Source: Nocardia vinacea NBRC 16497
GTDB lineage: Bacteria; Actinomycetota; Actinomycetes; Mycobacteriales; Mycobacteriaceae
Direction of reading: 5' to 3'
Length of the DNA stretch: 64,000 nucleotides
NCBI RefSeq assembly: GCF_000308835.1
Contig: NZ_BAGN01000015.1
Coordinates: 1-64,000 of the forward strand
Positions 63,277-64,000 of the stretch are shown here, in pieces. Position 1 is the stretch's first letter; every line of letters starts with the position of its first letter. The notes beneath the pieces were generated by a model, which was not told where the DNA came from, ran no database searches, and was given only the letters and a program-made list of their open reading frames with translations. A program made the translations under genes and the position numbers.

Positions 63277-64000
63277 CACGGATCTCGAGTCGGTGGCCGT
63301 CAGTTGCGCTAACGAGTTTGATCTCGTCAAGGCTAGGAAGCTAGGTGTCCAGACAATTCTCGTGGCGGGACACGTGAATGTTGGCATTGAACATACCCAC
63401 CTCGTCGACTTTCTGGAAGTTTCAAACGAGTTTCCTTCGGACCATTTCACAACCGAATGCCTACTGTCCGGGGCGCGGGCCGTACGCTCGGCCACGGGCA
63501 GTATGACTGTCCGGCCCGGGAGTTGCTACGTCATTCATCCGAACGGTCTGGTGGAACCGTTCAGCGGATCTGAGCCAGCTCTCATGGGGTTCCAATCCAG
63601 CGCGCACGCGATACACAGCGCAACCCAGGGAATGACGGTGTCGGCAATGCTCGCCATGGACCGATTTCATGGATTCGACAGACGAGCTCTCCTCCATTCC
63701 GATTATATTGGGCTGGGTCCTGTTCGAATGGAAAGACTGCTGACGTCGACTGACAGATCCTACGCGCTGCGGCAGCTCGGCCGAGGTCTACCACGCGAGT
63801 CCGTGCGGTCGATCACCGGAGCCGTTCAGAATGCGCTCATTCCGGCCCTCGAGCTCGCAGAGGCGGAGCACCTGCCGCTGTACATCAGGCTTCCACTCTA
63901 CCGATGGGAGGAGGAGCGCGCTGTCCTCGACGGCCGGGAGGGCGCAGCGCCGAGTCCGGACGTGCTGAGCAAGTTCTATGAAATTCACATTCGGGGTCTG
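63254..64000 (+). CDS. Unrecognised protein, 3' end beyond the window
   Basis: ATG 63254 opens a frame without stop to the window edge (249 codons so far), starting MRNLQQYDTDLESVAVSC. ARKLGVQTILVAGHVNVGIE and HTHLVDFLEVSNEF come next. TGSMTVRPGSCYVIHPNGLV (near residue 83) has the look of a cupin strand pair as in AraC-type ligand domains, but this is weak. The later part (RESVRSITGAVQNALIPALE) is helical. It overlaps the MFS gene by 23 bases and shares its lower GC, so it belongs to the same operon. I do not recognise the family. Confidence 0.7.
   Translation, partial: MRNLQQYDTDLESVAVSCANEFDLVKARKLGVQTILVAGHVNVGIEHTHLVDFLEVSNEFPSDHFTTECLLSGARAVRSATGSMTVRPGSCYVIHPNGLVEPFSGSEPALMGFQSSAHAIHSATQGMTVSAMLAMDRFHGFDRRALLHSDYIGLGPVRMERLLTSTDRSYALRQLGRGLPRESVRSITGAVQNALIPALELAEAEHLPLYIRLPLYRWEEERAVLDGREGAAPSPDVLSKFYEIHIRGL

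Overview
The window looks like the chromosome of a Nocardia or a close relative (order Mycobacteriales). It is GC-rich with strong third-position G/C. It carries WhiB4, Crp, a 6C small RNA, a Tad pilus locus and a pair of MspA-type porins like Nocardia NfpA/NfpB. From about 12.2 to 53.9 kb the gene order follows, with gains and losses, the Mycobacterium tuberculosis block Rv3683 to Rv3644c. The genus is an inference; the family assignments rest on motifs read in the translations.

Layout. 0.2-2.2 kb: FurA-type regulator and catalase behind a palindromic FurA box. 2.2-2.8 kb: non-coding stretch with three hairpins sharing one loop. 2.8-4.0 kb: FAD monooxygenase. 4.1-10.2 kb: leftward operon gntR, urea carboxylase, allophanate hydrolase (ATP-dependent urea breakdown). 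10.6-10.9 kb: doubtful small ORF and tRNA-Pro. 10.9-17.2 kb: membrane-anchored protein, metallophosphoesterase, YqeY-like protein, PonA2-type penicillin-binding protein and divergent WhiB4. 17.3-25.7 kb: two ArsA/Get3-like ATPases, DUF4177-like small protein, RidA, MBL hydrolase, Crp, Nth, thioredoxin-like protein, Nudix, MarP protease. 25.8-30.7 kb: EphE-like hydrolase, holin-like protein, NhaA, acetyl-CoA synthetase. 31.2-36.4 kb: dppABCD peptide importer. 36.4-37.5 kb: repeat cluster and a Fic-like protein with a degenerate active site. 37.9-45.5 kb: HAD phosphatase, 6C RNA, Ssd and the Tad cluster, which here has two extra coupled small ORFs, a 770-bp in-frame repeat region and a TadE-like frame with no start codon of its own. 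45.9-53.9 kb: helicase, CspA, TopA, DinB-like protein, DNA polymerase III delta prime.

At 53,958 a tRNA-Thr(CGT) gene is cut off in its anticodon loop. A frameshifted, internally deleted tyrosine integrase follows, so this point probably marks the edge of a decayed integrative element. Beyond it lie the porin pair, an HTH-STAND NTPase, an esterase pseudogene and then a distinctly AT-richer cluster (about 59.9 kb to the window end). That cluster encodes a radical-SAM-like protein whose CxxCxxC lies near the C-terminus, a 32-residue cationic peptide, an 18-bp perfect hairpin, a thymidylate-kinase-like protein, an MFS exporter and an unrecognised protein running off the edge. This is the best candidate for an undescribed system, possibly a modified-peptide pathway. 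Short dispersed repeats tie several intergenic regions together: 34-36-bp tandem units at 13.3 and 36.5 kb, and a GGGCCGCGAACA-bearing element at 19.6 and 36.4-36.7 kb.
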